Shown here: positions 1 to 15,423 of the stretch, piece by piece
How positions within the stretch are numbered: position 1 is the first letter of the stretch
Layout: each line of letters opens with the position of its first letter
Translations under genes and position numbers: made by a program
The notes under the pieces: model-generated
Seen by the model: only the letters and a program-made list of their open reading frames with translations
Database searches by the model: none
Told to the model about the DNA's origin: nothing
Assembly: GCF_009739905.1 (NCBI RefSeq)
Contig: NZ_CP034279.1
Span: 1,798,001-1,862,000, forward strand
DNA length: 64,000 nucleotides
Direction of reading: 5' to 3'
Source: Streptomyces ficellus
Lineage (GTDB): Bacteria; Actinomycetota; Actinomycetes; Streptomycetales; Streptomycetaceae

Positions 1-4484
<4,484 letters not shown>

Positions 4485-4924
4485 GTTTACCCGTGATCGG
4501 GTTGACACTCGCGTTGAGCGGAACCGGAGGGGAGGAATAGTCCCCTCGGTTCACAGCGTCCTCGCTGTGTTTTCTTCAAAGGAACCTCGACCATCCGTTG
4601 GATGGACGGGGTATCAACTAATCTGGCGTTGATTTTTGGCACGCTGTTGAGTTCTCAAGGAACGGACGCTTCCTTTGTACTCACCCTTGCGGGCTTTCCT
4701 CCGGGCGCTTCCCTTCGGTATTTCGTGTTTCCAACCCTACCAGATCCTTTTTCCGTTCCGTTTCCGGTTCGGATTCTGTTTCCGGTGGCCGTTGGAGGGC
4801 CTTTGCCTTTCGGCTGATCCGACTTTATCAGAGATTCTGAGTCGGAATTCCCGCCGCTTCCTGGGCACCCTGCGAGGCACAGAGATGTGCCGGGTTCCCG
4901 ATCGGGCGGAGCCGTAAACGTACT
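4485..4924 (-). promoter_or_regulatory. rRNA operon leader and promoter region
   Basis: A gene-free stretch of about 440 bp upstream of 16S, markedly richer in A+T than its surroundings (about 4690-4860), as expected for rRNA promoters. On the minus strand it holds a TTGAGAACTCAACAGCGTG antitermination-type element (about 4641-4662) matching the one in the spacer. It also holds three hairpins: 4520-4551 (about 12 bp, one bulge), 4552-4569 (CACAGCG/CGCTGTG) and 4591-4605 (CCATCC/GGATGG). A TGATAAAGT string near 4827 on the minus strand is a candidate -10 element, but I could not pair it with a convincing -35. Individual promoters are not resolved. Confidence 0.6.
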
Positions 4925-4964
4925 GGAGCGGGGCGCCCCGATGCAAATCGAGGGGCCCCGCTCC
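4925..4964 (-). terminator. terminator after rnj
   Basis: Near-perfect inverted repeat: GGAGCGGGGC at the left arm (from 4925) pairs with GCCCCGCTCC at the right (to 4964), with inner GAT/ATC pairing and a GCAA loop. It starts about 20 bases beyond the stop of the RNase J gene. There is no U-tract, as is common in Streptomyces. Confidence 0.75.
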
Positions 4965-4984
4965 GGGTGCGGCCTGGCGGGTCG

Positions 4985-6670
4985 TCAGACCTCGACGACC
5001 ACGGGGAGGATCATCGGGCGCCGGCGGTAGGTGTCCGACACCCACTTGCCGATCGTGCGGCGGATCAGCTGCTGGAGCTGGTGCGGCTCCGCCACCCCGT
5101 CCGCGGCCGACCGGGCGATGGCCTCGTGGACCTTCGGGATGACCGCGTCGAAGGCGCCGTCCTCGATGCCCGAGCCGCGTGCCTGGATGTGCGGGCCGCC
5201 GACGACCTTGCCGGTCGTGGAGTCGACCACCACGAAGACGGAGATGATGCCCTCGTCGCCGAGGATGCGGCGGTCCTTCAGGTGGACCTCGGTCACGTCG
5301 CCGACCGAGAGGCCGTCGACGTACACGTAACCCGCCTGGACCTTGCCGACGATCTTGGCCTTGCCGTCGACGAGGTCGACGACGACGCCGTCCTCCGCGA
5401 TGACGATGCGGTCCTTGGGGACGCCGGTGAGGGCGCCGAGCTCGGCGTTGGCGCGCAGGTGGCGCCATTCGCCGTGGACCGGCATCAGGTTCTTCGGGCG
5501 GCAGATGTTGTAGAAGTACAGCAGCTCGCCGGCCGAGGCGTGGCCCGAGACGTGGACCTTGGCGTTGCCCTTGTGGACGACGTTGGCGCCCCACCGGGTC
5601 AGGCCGTTGATCACGCGGTAGACCGCGTTCTCGTTGCCCGGGATCAGGGAGGACGCCAGGATCACGGTGTCACCCTGGACGATCCGGATCTGGTGGTCGC
5701 GGTTGGCCATCCGGGACAGGGCCGCCATCGGCTCGCCCTGGGAGCCCGTGCAGACGAGGACGACCTCGTGGTCCGGCAGGTCGTCGAGGGTCTTGACGTC
5801 GACGACGAGGCCGGCCGGTACGCGGAGGTAGCCCAGGTCGCGGGCGATGCCCATGTTCCGGACCATGGAACGCCCGACGAAGGCGACGCGCCTGCCGTAC
5901 TCGTGGGCCGCGTCGAGGATCTGCTGGATGCGGTGCACGTGGCTGGCGAAGCTGGCCACGATGATGCGCTTCTGCGCGCTCGCGAAGACCGAACGCATGA
6001 CGCCCGAGATGTCGCGCTCGGGCGGGACGAAGCCCGGGACCTCGGCGTTCGTGGAGTCCGACAGGAGGAGGTCGATGCCCTCCTCGCTCAGGCGCGCGAA
6101 GGCGTGCAGATCGGTGAGCCGGTTGTCCAGCGGGAGCTGGTCCATCTTGAAGTCGCCGGTGTGCACGACCATGCCCGCGGGGGTGCGGATGGCCACGGCC
6201 AGGGCGTCCGGGATGGAGTGGTTGACCGCCACGAACTCGCAGTCGAAGGGGCCGAGGTGCTCGCGGTCGCCCTCCAGGACCTCCAGGGTGTACGGACGGA
6301 TCCGGTGCTCCTGGAGCTTGGCCTCGATGAGCGCGAGGGTCAGCTTCGAACCGATGAGCGGGATGTCCGGCTTGAGGCGGAGCAGGAAGGGGACGCCACC
6401 GATGTGGTCCTCGTGGCCGTGCGTGAGCACGATGCCCTCGATGTCGTCGAGGCGGTCCTTGAGGCTGGTGAAGTCCGGCAGGATCAGGTCGATGCCGGGC
6501 TGCTCCTCCTCGGGGAAGAGCACGCCGCAGTCGACGATCAGCAGGCGGCCGTCGAACTCGAAGACGGTCATGTTCCGGCCGATCTCGCCGAGACCGCCGA
6601 GCGGGGTGACGCGCAGGCCGCCCTTGGGCAGCTTCGGGGGCGCGCCCAGTTCAGGATGCGGATGACTCAA
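4985..6670 (-). CDS. rnj: ribonuclease J (metallo-beta-lactamase/beta-CASP)
   Basis: RNase J, a cytoplasmic zinc-dependent enzyme with 5'-to-3' exonuclease and endonuclease activity in mRNA decay and rRNA maturation. The 561-residue product has the beta-lactamase signature HGHEDH at residues 84-89, a beta-CASP region in the middle and the C-terminal domain typical of the family; the length is normal. I chose the TTG at 6670 because GAGGAG sits 7-8 bases upstream and the family N-terminus begins SHPHPEL. An in-frame ATG at 6727 would force translation through a strong hairpin (6688-6720). The gene follows dapA on the same strand by about 110 bases and ends at a terminator before the rRNA leader. 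Confidence 0.95.
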   Translation of the reverse strand: MSHPHPELGAPPKLPKGGLRVTPLGGLGEIGRNMTVFEFDGRLLIVDCGVLFPEEEQPGIDLILPDFTSLKDRLDDIEGIVLTHGHEDHIGGVPFLLRLKPDIPLIGSKLTLALIEAKLQEHRIRPYTLEVLEGDREHLGPFDCEFVAVNHSIPDALAVAIRTPAGMVVHTGDFKMDQLPLDNRLTDLHAFARLSEEGIDLLLSDSTNAEVPGFVPPERDISGVMRSVFASAQKRIIVASFASHVHRIQQILDAAHEYGRRVAFVGRSMVRNMGIARDLGYLRVPAGLVVDVKTLDDLPDHEVVLVCTGSQGEPMAALSRMANRDHQIRIVQGDTVILASSLIPGNENAVYRVINGLTRWGANVVHKGNAKVHVSGHASAGELLYFYNICRPKNLMPVHGEWRHLRANAELGALTGVPKDRIVIAEDGVVVDLVDGKAKIVGKVQAGYVYVDGLSVGDVTEVHLKDRRILGDEGIISVFVVVDSTTGKVVGGPHIQARGSGIEDGAFDAVIPKVHEAIARSAADGVAEPHQLQQLIRRTIGKWVSDTYRRRPMILPVVVEV

Positions 6671-6687
6671 AAGACTCTCCTCACCAC

Positions 6688-6720
6688 ACGCGCCACGTAC
6701 CAGTGAGGCACGTGGCGCGT
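6688..6720 (-). promoter_or_regulatory. hairpin in dapA-rnj intergenic region
   Basis: A perfect 11-bp stem, ACGCGCCACGT/ACGTGGCGCGT, with an 11-base loop. It ends about 17 bases upstream of the rnj TTG start and covers the region just before its Shine-Dalgarno. It could terminate dapA transcripts or act as a 5'UTR element (an RNase site or autoregulatory structure) for rnj. The AT-rich stretch 6721-6782 just upstream could hold the rnj promoter. Confidence 0.6.
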
Positions 6721-6782
6721 ATGTCATTCGTGCACTTGCTGTTGTCTGATGTTCGATTCGTATTCAGTTATGAAGTCTGTTG

Positions 6783-7682
6783 CTACAGCTGTACCCCGCC
6801 GGCGGCGAGGTCGATCTTGAGCTGCGCGGTTTCCTCCGGGGAGAGCTCCACGAGCGGCAGGCGCAGGGGCCCGGCGGGGAGGCCCTGGAGGGTGAGGGCG
6901 GCCTTGGTGGTGATCACGCCCTGCGTCCGGAACATGCCGGTGAAGACCGGGAGCAGTCGCTGGTGGACCTCGGTGGCCTTCTGTACGTCGCCGGAGAGGT
7001 GGGCGTCGATCAGGGCGCGCAGCTCGGGGGTGACGACGTGGCTGACGACGGAGACGAAGCCGCAGGCGCCGACGGAGAGCAGCGGCAGGTTGAGCATGTC
7101 GTCGCCGGAGTACCAGGCGAGGCCGCTGCGGGCGATGGCCCAGCTGGCGCGGCCGAGGTCGCCCTTGGCGTCCTTGTTGGCGACGATGCGCGGGTGGGCG
7201 GCGAGGCGGACGATCGTCTCGGTGTCGATCGGGACGCCGCTGCGGCCGGGGATGTCGTACAGCATCACGGGGAGGCCGGTGGCGTCCGCGATGGCCGTGA
7301 AGTGGCGGAAGAGGCCCTCTTGCGGGGGCTTGTTGTAGTACGGCGTGACGGCGAGCAGGCCGTGTGCGCCGGCGCGCTCCGCGGCGCGGGCGAGCTCGAC
7401 CGAATGGTGGGTGTCGTTGGTGCCGATGCCGGCGACGATGTGGGCCCGGTCGCCGACGGCCTCCAGGACCGCCCGTACGAGCTGGTCTTTCTCCGCGTCG
7501 CTGGTGGTCGGGGACTCGCCGGTGGTGCCGTTGACGATCAGGCCGTCGTTGCCTGCGTCGACCAGGTGGGCGGCGAGCCGCTGAGCGCCGTCGAGGTCGA
7601 GTGCGCCGTCCGCCGTGAAGGGCGTGACCATCGCGGTGAGGACCCGCCCGAAGGGGGTCTGCGGAGTGGAGATCGGAGCCAT
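6783..7682 (-). CDS. dapA: 4-hydroxy-tetrahydrodipicolinate synthase
   Basis: Condenses pyruvate with aspartate semialdehyde, the first committed step of the diaminopimelate/lysine pathway. The 299-residue TIM-barrel protein shows the substrate motif NGTTGES, the YYNKP tyrosine segment, LYDIPGRSG, and the Schiff-base lysine in VANKDAKGD. The start at 7682 (MAPISTP) gives the normal family length; an open frame extends 30 codons further upstream but encodes low-complexity residues. dapB lies about 2.5 kb away in the same cluster, so two lysine/cell-wall steps are encoded here. Transcription probably starts between 7683 and 7881. Confidence 0.96.
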   Translation of the reverse strand: MAPISTPQTPFGRVLTAMVTPFTADGALDLDGAQRLAAHLVDAGNDGLIVNGTTGESPTTSDAEKDQLVRAVLEAVGDRAHIVAGIGTNDTHHSVELARAAERAGAHGLLAVTPYYNKPPQEGLFRHFTAIADATGLPVMLYDIPGRSGVPIDTETIVRLAAHPRIVANKDAKGDLGRASWAIARSGLAWYSGDDMLNLPLLSVGACGFVSVVSHVVTPELRALIDAHLSGDVQKATEVHQRLLPVFTGMFRTQGVITTKAALTLQGLPAGPLRLPLVELSPEETAQLKIDLAAGGVQL

Positions 7683-7745
7683 GGGTAACACGCTACTCGC
7701 TGCTCTGCCCGCCGGGCCCCCTCGGGGGACGTGAGGAAGGTGGAG

Positions 7746-7783
7746 CCCGGCACTGCCTGCTCGGGGGTTCAAGCAGTGCCGGG
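7746..7783 (-). terminator. probable terminator after thyX
   Basis: An 11-bp perfect stem, CCCGGCACTGC/GCAGTGCCGGG, with a 16-base loop, lying between the thyX stop and the dapA start on the minus strand. It is about 100 bases beyond the thyX stop, so a 5'UTR role for dapA is also possible. Confidence 0.55.
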
Positions 7784-7881
7784 TCCGTTTGATCAGCCTA
7801 GATGAACTTCTCGAAGCGCCGCAATACGGACACTTCGGGCGGATGATCCGTACATCTGTACCGCGCGTTGACCTGGGACGA

Positions 7882-8622
7882 CTACGGAGCGACGCGGCCG
7901 TTGGCGTTGAACGCGGCGTACGTGAGAGGCATCAGCCGGGCCCACTCCCGCTCCATCTTCTCGCCGACCATCTCGATCTCACGTTGTGGGAAGGAGGGGA
8001 CCTTGGCCAGCTCGTGCTGGGTGCGCAGGCCGAGGAAGTGCATCAGCGAGCGGGCGTTGCACGTCGCGTACATCGAGGAGAACAGGCCGACGGGGAGGAC
8101 CGAGCGGGCGACCTCGCGGGCGACCCCTGCGGCGAGCATCTCCTGGTACGCCTCGTACGCCTGGACGTACGACGCCTCCATCGTGCGCCCCACGAGCTCC
8201 TGCTGCTCCCGCGTGCCCTCGACGAAGACGTACTTGCCGGGGCGGCCCTCCTGGACGAGCTTGCGGGAGGCGTCCGGGACGTAGAAGACCGGCTCCAGCT
8301 CCCGGTAGCGGCCCGACTCCTCGTTGTACGACCAGCCCACCCGGTGCCGCATGAACTCGCGGAAGACGAAGATCGGGGCGCTGACGAAGAACGTCATGGA
8401 GTTGTGCTCGAAGGGGCTGCCGTGCCGGTCCCGCATCAGGTAGTTGATGAGCCCCTTGGAGCGCTCGGGGTCCTTCTGGAGTTCCTCCAGGGACTGCTCG
8501 CCGGCCGTGGAGACACGCGCCGCCCACAGGACATCGGAGTCGGCCGCGCTGTGCTTGACCAGCTCGACGGTCACATCGCTGCGGAAGCTGGGCTTGAGGT
8601 CTTCGGCGGGGGTGTCGGTCAC
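7882..8622 (-). CDS. thyX: flavin-dependent thymidylate synthase ThyX
   Basis: FAD-dependent methylation of dUMP to dTMP using methylene-tetrahydrofolate and NADPH. The 246-residue product carries the ThyX signature: RHR, eight residues, then S (RHRVGWSYNEESGRY), near residue 120. The GTG start at 8622 is preceded by GGAAGGA at 8 bases, which favours it over an in-frame start 52 codons upstream. It is divergent from the small gene at 8792, so 8623-8791 must hold both promoters. I saw no thyA-type gene in the window. Confidence 0.95.
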   Translation of the reverse strand: MTDTPAEDLKPSFRSDVTVELVKHSAADSDVLWAARVSTAGEQSLEELQKDPERSKGLINYLMRDRHGSPFEHNSMTFFVSAPIFVFREFMRHRVGWSYNEESGRYRELEPVFYVPDASRKLVQEGRPGKYVFVEGTREQQELVGRTMEASYVQAYEAYQEMLAAGVAREVARSVLPVGLFSSMYATCNARSLMHFLGLRTQHELAKVPSFPQREIEMVGEKMEREWARLMPLTYAAFNANGRVAP

Positions 8623-8791
8623 CGGCGCGGTCCTTCCAGTTGCGTCGCTCGGGGCGGCGCCCACTCTACGGCCCGGCACCGACAGCACATGAATCCCTTG
8701 GATTCGGGCACCGAGAGGGGCACCAAACCGCTGCTTCGTACGTCTCACCCCATAGCAGCGTCCACCACCCGTTCCCAAGGAGGGTTCTCAC

Positions 8792-9034
8792 ATGTTCCGC
8801 CGGCGTGAGGCAGTCCCGTTCGCGTTCGTCGCCGAGGCCGACCGCTTCCGCAGTAACGTCACTCCCCCGGCTCGGCAGCGTCCGAGCATTTCCGAGGTCA
8901 CCGGTCGTACGCTGATCGGGCTGACCGTCGTGGCCGGTCTGGTCGGGTCGCTGCTCTTCGGCCTTCCGGCGATGGAGGCCGGCCCCGCGAGCACCGGTCA
9001 CGGTCAGCAGTCCGAGGCGTCCCACGGGCGTTGA
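8792..9034 (+). CDS. small single-pass membrane protein, unknown function
   Basis: An 80-residue product that I do not recognise by family. It begins MFRRREAVPFAFVAEADRF, has one hydrophobic segment (TLIGLTVVAGLVGSLLFGL, about residues 40-58) and a short polar tail. A near-perfect ribosome-binding site AAGGAGGG lies 7 bases before the ATG, arguing for strong translation and against a chance frame. It is transcribed divergently from thyX, and the next gene on this strand starts 107 bases on. Confidence 0.75.
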   Translation: MFRRREAVPFAFVAEADRFRSNVTPPARQRPSISEVTGRTLIGLTVVAGLVGSLLFGLPAMEAGPASTGHGQQSEASHGR

Positions 9035-9140
9035 CCCGGGCCGTGCCCCGTACGGCCACCCTGAGGTGGCCGGTCGCCGAACCGCTGGGTAGCCTCACCC
9101 GGCACAGCCCATCGAGCGTGCGTATGAGTGAGGACCAGCC

Positions 9141-9689
9141 GTGCCCCTGCCCTTCCTGACGGCCGACCGTGGTTTCGACACCGAGGACGACGTCGCGCTG
9201 CCGTTCGACGACCACGATCAGTGGCGCCGGCCGTACCGCCCGGGGCCCTGGCGGGTCGGGGCGGCGGCGCTAGCCCTGCTGCTCGCGTCGTTCATGCTGC
9301 TCGCCACCATGATCATCGCCTTCGCGGGCGGGCTTCCGGCCGCCGCCGTGTGCTTCGGGCTGGCGGCGGTGGTGATCGTCGGCGCGCTGCGGATGCTGCG
9401 CGTGGGCACCTGGGTGAGCCGCCACGGCCTGCGGCGCGTCGGCTTCTTCCGGACGACGACGCTCGCGTGGGCACAGTCGGGCGGCGTACGCACCGTGCAG
9501 CAGCCCGTGCGGTGGCTCGGGCTGCCCAGGACCGTGCAGGGCCAGGCCCTGGTCGTCGTACGCAAGGGTGGTGAGCAGCTCCCGCTGCTCACCGACCACA
9601 ACGCGGACTTCCTGTCCCGGGTCGAGGCGTTCGACCGGGCGGCCGACACGGTCGAGGCCTGGAGCGCGGAGTACGCGGTCAGTTCCTGA
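9141..9689 (+). CDS. membrane protein with PH-like domain
   Basis: A 182-residue product with a GTG start. Two adjacent hydrophobic helices (about residues 40-85) are followed by a beta-rich C-terminal part (GTWVSRHGLRRVGFF...LAWAQSGG...LVVVRKGG) that resembles bacterial PH-like domains of small membrane proteins. Its function is unknown. The last 11 bases overlap the 3' end of the convergent minus-strand gene at 9679-10146, so the two stop codons cross. There is no obvious operon partner on the plus strand. Confidence 0.75.
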   Translation: MPLPFLTADRGFDTEDDVALPFDDHDQWRRPYRPGPWRVGAAALALLLASFMLLATMIIAFAGGLPAAAVCFGLAAVVIVGALRMLRVGTWVSRHGLRRVGFFRTTTLAWAQSGGVRTVQQPVRWLGLPRTVQGQALVVVRKGGEQLPLLTDHNADFLSRVEAFDRAADTVEAWSAEYAVSS

Positions 9690-10146
9690 CCGGCTCGGCG
9701 CCCCGGCGCCCGCCCTCGTGGAGGGCGATCGCGCGCTGCATCGCCTTACGGGCCCGCGGTGTGTCGCGGGCGTCGTGGTAGGCGACGGCGAGCCGGAACC
9801 AGCAGCGCCAGTCGTCCGGCGAGTCCTCGGTCTCGGCGCGCCGCGCGGCGAAGACGGCGTCGGCCGAGTCGCGGTCGATGCGCCCGCCGGGGGTGCGCCT
9901 CAACTCGTCGACGGGCAGGCCGCCTTCGGCCTCCAGCTCGGCGGCCAGGCGGTTGGCCCTGGTGACGAACTGGGTGTTCTTCCACAGGAACCAGACACCG
10001 ATCACCGGCAGGACGAGCACCGCGCAGCCGAAGGTGACGGTGAGCGCGGTGCCCTGCTGGATCAGCATCACGCCGCGGCTGCCGACCAGGACGAAGTAGA
10101 CGACCAGGACGGCTGCCGTGACGAAGTACGTGATCTTGGCGCGCAT
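9679..10146 (-). CDS. membrane protein with C-terminal TPR-like helices
   Basis: A 155-residue product. It has two N-terminal transmembrane helices (about residues 5-25 and 37-55), then a soluble helical part with WRCWFRLAVAYHDARDTPRARKAM..A, which looks like one tetratricopeptide-type repeat. Its ATG is 7 bases downstream of the dapB stop, so it is the last gene of the pnp - M16 peptidase - dapB transcription unit. The function is unknown; the TPR suggests a protein-protein role at the membrane. Confidence 0.75.
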   Translation of the reverse strand: MRAKITYFVTAAVLVVYFVLVGSRGVMLIQQGTALTVTFGCAVLVLPVIGVWFLWKNTQFVTRANRLAAELEAEGGLPVDELRRTPGGRIDRDSADAVFAARRAETEDSPDDWRCWFRLAVAYHDARDTPRARKAMQRAIALHEGGRRGAEPVRN

Positions 10147-10153
10147 GACGTGA

Positions 10154-12332
<2,179 letters not shown>

Positions 12333-12336
<4 letters not shown>

Positions 12337-14555
12337 TGGTCGGCGTCGTCCTTCTTCTCGCCCTCGGCGGCGTCCTCGTCCGCCATCACGGGGATGAGGG
12401 AGAGCTTGCCGCGCTGGTCGATCTCGGCGATCTCGACCTGGACCTTGGCGCCCACCGCGAGCACGTCCTCGACGTTCTCCACGCGCTTGCCACCGGCGAG
12501 CTTGCGGATCTGCGAGATGTGCAGCAGGCCGTCCTTGCCGGGCATCAGGGACACGAACGCACCGAAGGTGGTGGTCTTGACGACCGTACCCAGGTAGCGC
12601 TCGCCGACCTCCGGCATGGTCGGGTTGGCGATGCCGTTGATCGTGGCGCGGGCGGCCTCGGCCTGCGAGCCGACCTGGGCACCGATGTAGATGGTGCCGT
12701 CGTCCTCGATCGTGATCTCGGCGCCGGTGTCCTCCTGGATCTGGTTGATCATCTTGCCCTTGGGGCCGATGACCTCACCGATCTTGTCCACGGGGATCTT
12801 GACGGTGATGATCCGCGGGGCGTTCGGGGACATCTCGTCCGGCGTGTCGATCGCTTCCATCATCACGTCGAGGATGTGGAGGCGGGCGTCGCGGGCCTGC
12901 TTGAGGGCCGCGGCCAGGACGGAGGCCGGGATGCCGTCCAGCTTGGTGTCCAGCTGGAGGGCGGTGACGAAGTCCTTCGTACCGGCGACCTTGAAGTCCA
13001 TGTCGCCGAAGGCGTCCTCCGCGCCGAGGATGTCGGTCAGCGCGACGTAGTGCGTCTTGCCGTCGACCTCCTCGGAGATCAGACCCATGGCGATACCGGC
13101 GACGGGGGCCTTGAGGGGCACACCGGCGTTCAGCAGCGACATGGTGGAGGCGCAGACGGAGCCCATGGACGTCGAGCCGTTGGAGCCGAGGGCCTCGGAC
13201 ACCTGGCGGATCGCGTAGGGGAACTCCTCGCGCGTCGGCAGCACCGGCACGATGGCGCGCTCGGCGAGCGCGCCGTGGCCGATCTCGCGGCGCTTGGGCG
13301 AGCCCACGCGGCCGGTCTCACCGACGGAGTACGGCGGGAAGTTGTAGTTGTGCATGTAGCGCTTGCGGGTCACCGGGGAGAGGGTGTCCAGCTGCTGCTC
13401 CATGCGGAGCATGTTGAGGGTGGTGACGCCCAGGATCTGGGTCTCGCCACGCTCGAAGAGCGCCGAGCCGTGCACGCGCGGGATGGCCTCGACCTCGGCG
13501 GCCAGCGTGCGGATGTCGGTCAGGCCACGGCCGTCGATGCGGACCTTGTCCTTGATGACGCGCTCGCGGACCAGCTTCTTGGTCAGCGCGCGGTACGCGG
13601 CGGAGATCTCCTTCTCGCGGCCCTCGAACTGCGGGAGCAGCTTCTCGGCGGCGATCTCCTTGACGCGGTCCAGCTCGGTCTCGCGCTCCTGCTTGCCGGC
13701 GATGGTGAGCGCCTGCGACAGCTCGGTCTTGACCGCGTTGGCCAGGGCCTCCAGGACGTCGTCCTGGTAGTCGAGGAACACCGGGAACTCGCCGACCGGC
13801 TTGGCGGCCTTGGCGGCGAGGTCCGACTGGGCCTTGCAGAGGACCTTGATGAAGGGCTTCGCGGCCTCGAGACCGGCGGCGACGACCTCCTCGGTGGGGG
13901 CCTCGGCGCCGCCCTTGACGAGCTGGATGGTCTTCTCGGTGGCCTCGGCCTCGACCATCATGATCGCGACGTCGCCGTCCTCCAGGACACGGCCCGCGAC
14001 GACCATGTCGAAGACGGCGTCCTCGAGCTCGGTGTGCGTCGGGAACGCGACCCACTGGCCGTTGATCAGGGCGACACGGGTGCCGCCGATCGGGCCGGAG
14101 AAGGGCAGGCCGGCCAGCTGCGTGGAGCAGGAGGCGGCGTTGATCGCGACCACGTCGTACAGGTGGTCGGGGTTGAGCGCCATGATCGTCTCGACGATCT
14201 GGATCTCGTTGCGCAGGCCCTTCTTGAAGGAGGGGCGCAGCGGCCGGTCGATCAGGCGGCAGGTGAGGACGGCGTCCTCGGAGGGACGGCCCTCCCGGCG
14301 GAAGAAGGAGCCGGGGATCTTGCCGGCCGCGTACATCCGCTCCTCGACGTCCACCGTCAGGGGGAAGAAGTCGAGCTGGTCCTTGGGCTTCTTGGAGGCG
14401 GTGGTCGCCGACAGCACCATGGTGTCGTCGTCCAGGTACGCCACGGCGGAACCGGCGGCCTGCTTGGCCAGGCGGCCCGTCTCGAAGCGGATGGTGCGGG
14501 TGCCGAAGGTGCCGTTGTCGATGACGGCCTCGGCGTAGTGGGTCTCGTTCTCCAC
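12333..14555 (-). CDS. pnp: polyribonucleotide nucleotidyltransferase (PNPase)
   Basis: Phosphorolytic 3'-to-5' exoribonuclease. In Streptomyces the family also makes 3' RNA tails and was studied as a guanosine pentaphosphate synthetase (gpsI). The 740-residue product has two RNase PH domains, then the KH motif [16 protein letters not shown] and an S1 domain ([17 protein letters not shown]), in normal order and length. I chose the GTG at 14555 ([11 protein letters not shown]), with GGAG about 11 bases upstream; the open frame continues to 14816 but is low complexity. It lies downstream of rpsO with a highly structured 380-bp spacer, and upstream of and overlapping the M16 peptidase gene. Confidence 0.96.
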
Positions 14556-14935
14556 CAAAGCGAATTCTCCGTTGTTCGTCTGTGTGTCGTCTTTGCGTCC
14601 CGCCGCGCCCGTGTGGCGCGGGGACGGGGCGGAGAAGTGCGCCGTGTGTGCGGGGCCGGTCTTCGATCGAAGCGCCCGGGGTGATCTCTCCCGGGGGCCA
14701 CTACCGAGGACCGGCGACGGCGCCGGTGCACCTCTCCTGTATGCAGTTGTCGCGTTTCCGGTGTCGCTTAACCGGAATGGCGTTGTGTAAGCCAGCCTAC
14801 AAAGTGGAGGCGACACTCCGCATGTACAGCGGCTCTACCGCGGCTCGTACCGCGGCTCGTACCGCATTGTGCAGCCGTATGTACGGCAAAGGGAGCGGCC
14901 CCCTCAAGCGTGGGAACCGCTCCCTTCACGGCGTC
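14556..14935 (-). promoter_or_regulatory. structured rpsO-pnp intergenic region
   Basis: 380 bp without a gene. It contains a series of inverted repeats: 14603-14621 (CCGCGCC/GGCGCGG), a CCCGGG pair near 14677-14697, 14710-14727 (ACCGGCG/CGCCGGT), 14756-14777 (TTCCGGT/ACCGGAA) and 14889-14926. A 12-bp direct repeat ACCGCGGCTCGT lies around 14836-14866. In S. coelicolor the rpsO-pnp spacer is known to contain pnp promoters and a hairpin processed by RNase III; the layout here fits that, but the exact sites are inferred. Confidence 0.6.
14889..14926 (-). terminator. hairpin just 3' of rpsO (terminator / RNase III site)
   Basis: A 10-bp perfect stem, AAGGGAGCGG/CCGCTCCCTT, with an 18-base loop, about 10 bases beyond the rpsO stop codon. 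It is likely a partial terminator allowing read-through into pnp, and the probable equivalent of the processed intergenic hairpin known in this operon. Confidence 0.65.
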
Positions 14936-15226
14936 TTACTTGGCACCGCCGGCCGCACCACGGCGGATGCCGAGGCGGTCCACCAGCGCACGGAAGCGCT
15001 GGATGTCCTTCTTGGCCAGGTACTGCAGCAGGCGGCGGCGCTGGCCGACCAGGATCAGCAGACCACGACGGGAGTGGTGGTCGTGCTTGTGGGTCTTGAG
15101 GTGCTCGGTCAGGTCCGAGATGCGGCGGGAGAGCATCGCGACCTGGACCTCGGGGGAGCCGGTGTCGCCCTCCTTGGTGCCGAACTCGGTCATGATCTGC
15201 TTCTTCGTAGCGGCGTCGAGAGACAC
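14936..15226 (-). CDS. rpsO: 30S ribosomal protein S15
   Basis: A 96-residue primary 16S-binding protein of the central domain. It is recognised from the full-length S15 sequence ([22 protein letters not shown]...HDHHSRRGL...RRRLLQYL). The GTG start has GAGGAG 6 bases upstream. The leader 15227-15423 contains a CCCCTG/CAGGGG inverted repeat near 15256-15281 that may serve in S15 autoregulation; this is inference. It is the first gene of the rpsO-pnp unit and lies downstream of eccD on the same strand. Confidence 0.97.
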   Translation of the reverse strand: MSLDAATKKQIMTEFGTKEGDTGSPEVQVAMLSRRISDLTEHLKTHKHDHHSRRGLLILVGQRRRLLQYLAKKDIQRFRALVDRLGIRRGAAGGAK

Positions 15227-15423
15227 TCGGTACTCCTCTTGGTGTTCGATGCGCCCGCGAGTGCCCCTGGTCTTGGTCTCAGGGGAGCTTCCGTGACTCG
15301 GAGGCGAAGGTCCGATGAGCGCTGCTTCCAGAAGGATCCGGGAGCGCGTACACAAACGGCCGTCACACAGCGTACCAGCCCGCTCGGTCCGCCCGGCCCT
15401 CCGCGCCTCCGCCCCCGCCTGGG

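Noticed and set aside
4967-6706. Plus-strand open frame of 579 codons opposite rnj
   Set aside because: Shadow of RNase J with Asp/Arg/Val/Leu-rich composition and no ribosome-binding site or motif.
7746-7783. tRNA-like segment containing GGGGGTTCAAGCAG
   Set aside because: The GGTTCAA resembles a T loop, but no acceptor, D or anticodon arms can be formed around it; the sequence is better explained as a terminator hairpin.
12519-14684. Plus-strand open frame of 721 codons opposite pnp
   Set aside because: Antisense shadow of a clearly recognised PNPase gene; the composition (Leu/Gly/Asp/Arg/Val runs) is typical of high-GC shadow frames.
14556-14816. N-terminal extension of PNPase to an ATG at 14816
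   Set aside because: The extension is low complexity with no family match and runs through several hairpins; the GTG at 14555 matches the conserved N-terminus and has a ribosome-binding site.
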